Shown here: one piece after another, positions 63,562-64,000 of the stretch
Position numbering within the stretch: position 1 is the first letter of the stretch
How the letters are laid out: each line of letters begins with the position of its first letter
Origin: Peribacillus frigoritolerans
Lineage (GTDB): Bacteria; Bacillota; Bacilli; Bacillales; Bacillaceae
Assembly (NCBI RefSeq): GCF_004358755.1
Contig: NZ_SMZY01000002.1
Span: forward strand, 930,001-994,000
Direction: 5' to 3'
Length of the DNA stretch: 64,000 nt
Position numbers and translations under genes: made by a program
Notes under the pieces: model-generated
What the model was told of the DNA's origin: nothing
What the model saw: the letters and a program-made list of their open reading frames with translations, nothing else
Databases searched by the model: none

Positions 63562-64000
63562 ATGAAACGTAACGAACAGGATTATTCTATAAAAGAAGCG
63601 CTTTTATTCAGCCAGAGAATCGCGCAGCTCAGCAAAGCTTTGTGGAAATCCATCGAAAAAGACTGGCAGCAATGGATTAAGCCCTATGATTTGAATATCA
63701 ATGAGCATCACATCTTATGGATTGCATATCATTTAAAGGGTGCTTCGATTTCAGAGATTGCTAAATTTGGAGTGATGCACGTATCAACTGCATTCAACTT
63801 TTCAAAGAAGCTTGAAGAGAGAGGCTATCTTGAGTTTTCGAAAAAGCAGAATGACAAACGCAATACGTACATTCAGCTGACGGAACAGGGCGAAGAAATT
63901 TTGCTGAAGCTTTTAGAAGACTATGATCCAAGCAGAAACGCTGTGTTTAAAGGCGCTCTGCCGCTTCAAAATTTGTATGGGAAATTCCCTGAAATTATGG
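63562..64000 (+). CDS. hpr: Transition-state regulator Hpr (ScoC), 5' part
   Basis: A MarR-family regulator cut by the window end (146 codons present; the full protein is about 200). It starts [20 protein letters not shown]; the winged helix spans about 50-110 ([40 protein letters not shown]). ScoC/Hpr represses protease, oligopeptide permease and sporulation genes at the transition state. ATG is preceded by GGTGACTGGGG. Confidence 0.92.
   Translation, partial: MKRNEQDYSIKEALLFSQRIAQLSKALWKSIEKDWQQWIKPYDLNINEHHILWIAYHLKGASISEIAKFGVMHVSTAFNFSKKLEERGYLEFSKKQNDKRNTYIQLTEQGEEILLKLLEDYDPSRNAVFKGALPLQNLYGKFPEIM

Overview
The window is a chromosomal segment of a low-GC, endospore-forming, naturally competent Gram-positive rod of the Bacillaceae. 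This rests on a complete gerPA-gerPF germination operon with a sigma-K-type promoter, comK, sipV, hpr, and gene order that follows the Bacillus subtilis yis-add-yhj-comK-yhf-yhg-hem-yha-hpr region. Isocitrate lyase and a beta-1,2-glucan-type sugar locus are present, so it is not B. subtilis itself; a Metabacillus/Bacillus-like species is my inference. No tRNA, rRNA, CRISPR array, prophage or transposase gene was seen.

Layout. 1-10480 is an accessory carbohydrate island: a LacI repressor, a GH94 phosphorylase and a GH3 beta-glucosidase (minus strand), divergent from a sugar-binding lipoprotein and two ABC permeases (plus strand). The shared promoter region carries several GAAACGTTTC operators and a near-consensus cre site. 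The gene set resembles the Listeria innocua cluster for beta-1,2-glucooligosaccharides. 10481-12932 is the gerP operon, interrupted between gerPA and gerPB by a compact hairpin-rich element. 12941-25335 is a DNA repair block (HNH protein, SbcC, SbcD, AddA, AddB), all on the minus strand. 25722-29709 holds an MFS exporter, SipV, YhjE, the LexA-boxed yhjD, comK and yhzC. 29825-39248 is metabolic: isocitrate lyase, M48 protease, an XRE-AzlC-AzlD operon, enoyl-CoA hydratase, LcfB with a FadR operator, lipoate ligase, YhfI and YhfH. 39257-52867 holds catalase, a second LacI regulator, YhgE/YhgD with paired TetR operators, the hemE-hemH-hemY heme operon, PbpF and the heme monooxygenase HmoB. 53262-64000 holds YhfA, a PAP2 phosphatase, an M20 hydrolase, ecsABC, hit, serC, TRAP-regulated trpP, yhaH and the 5' part of hpr.

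Intergenic DNA is unusually rich in repeats. Family A (ends like GAAAAGCGGAGCC and GGAGCTAGGAGGCGG, with a variable central stem-loop) occurs near 17831, 25360, 49559 (four tandem units, one carrying a 21-bp minisatellite) and 52959. Family B (TTTCCGCT...CAATCCACTTAAG) occurs at 10501, 34490 and 60031 as a nested series of internal deletions. An IS200/IS605-like hairpin element sits in gerP, and a degenerate triplicated motif lies between ecsA and hit.

The most interesting points are the self-contained sugar locus with its operator array, the insertion in the gerP operon, the LexA-driven yhjD running convergently into comK with no intervening base or terminator, the TGACCA-N11-TGGTCA operators flanking yhgD and yhgE, and the TRAP site plus 5' hairpin on trpP. 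Where noted, start codons were chosen from Shine-Dalgarno (SD) spacing.
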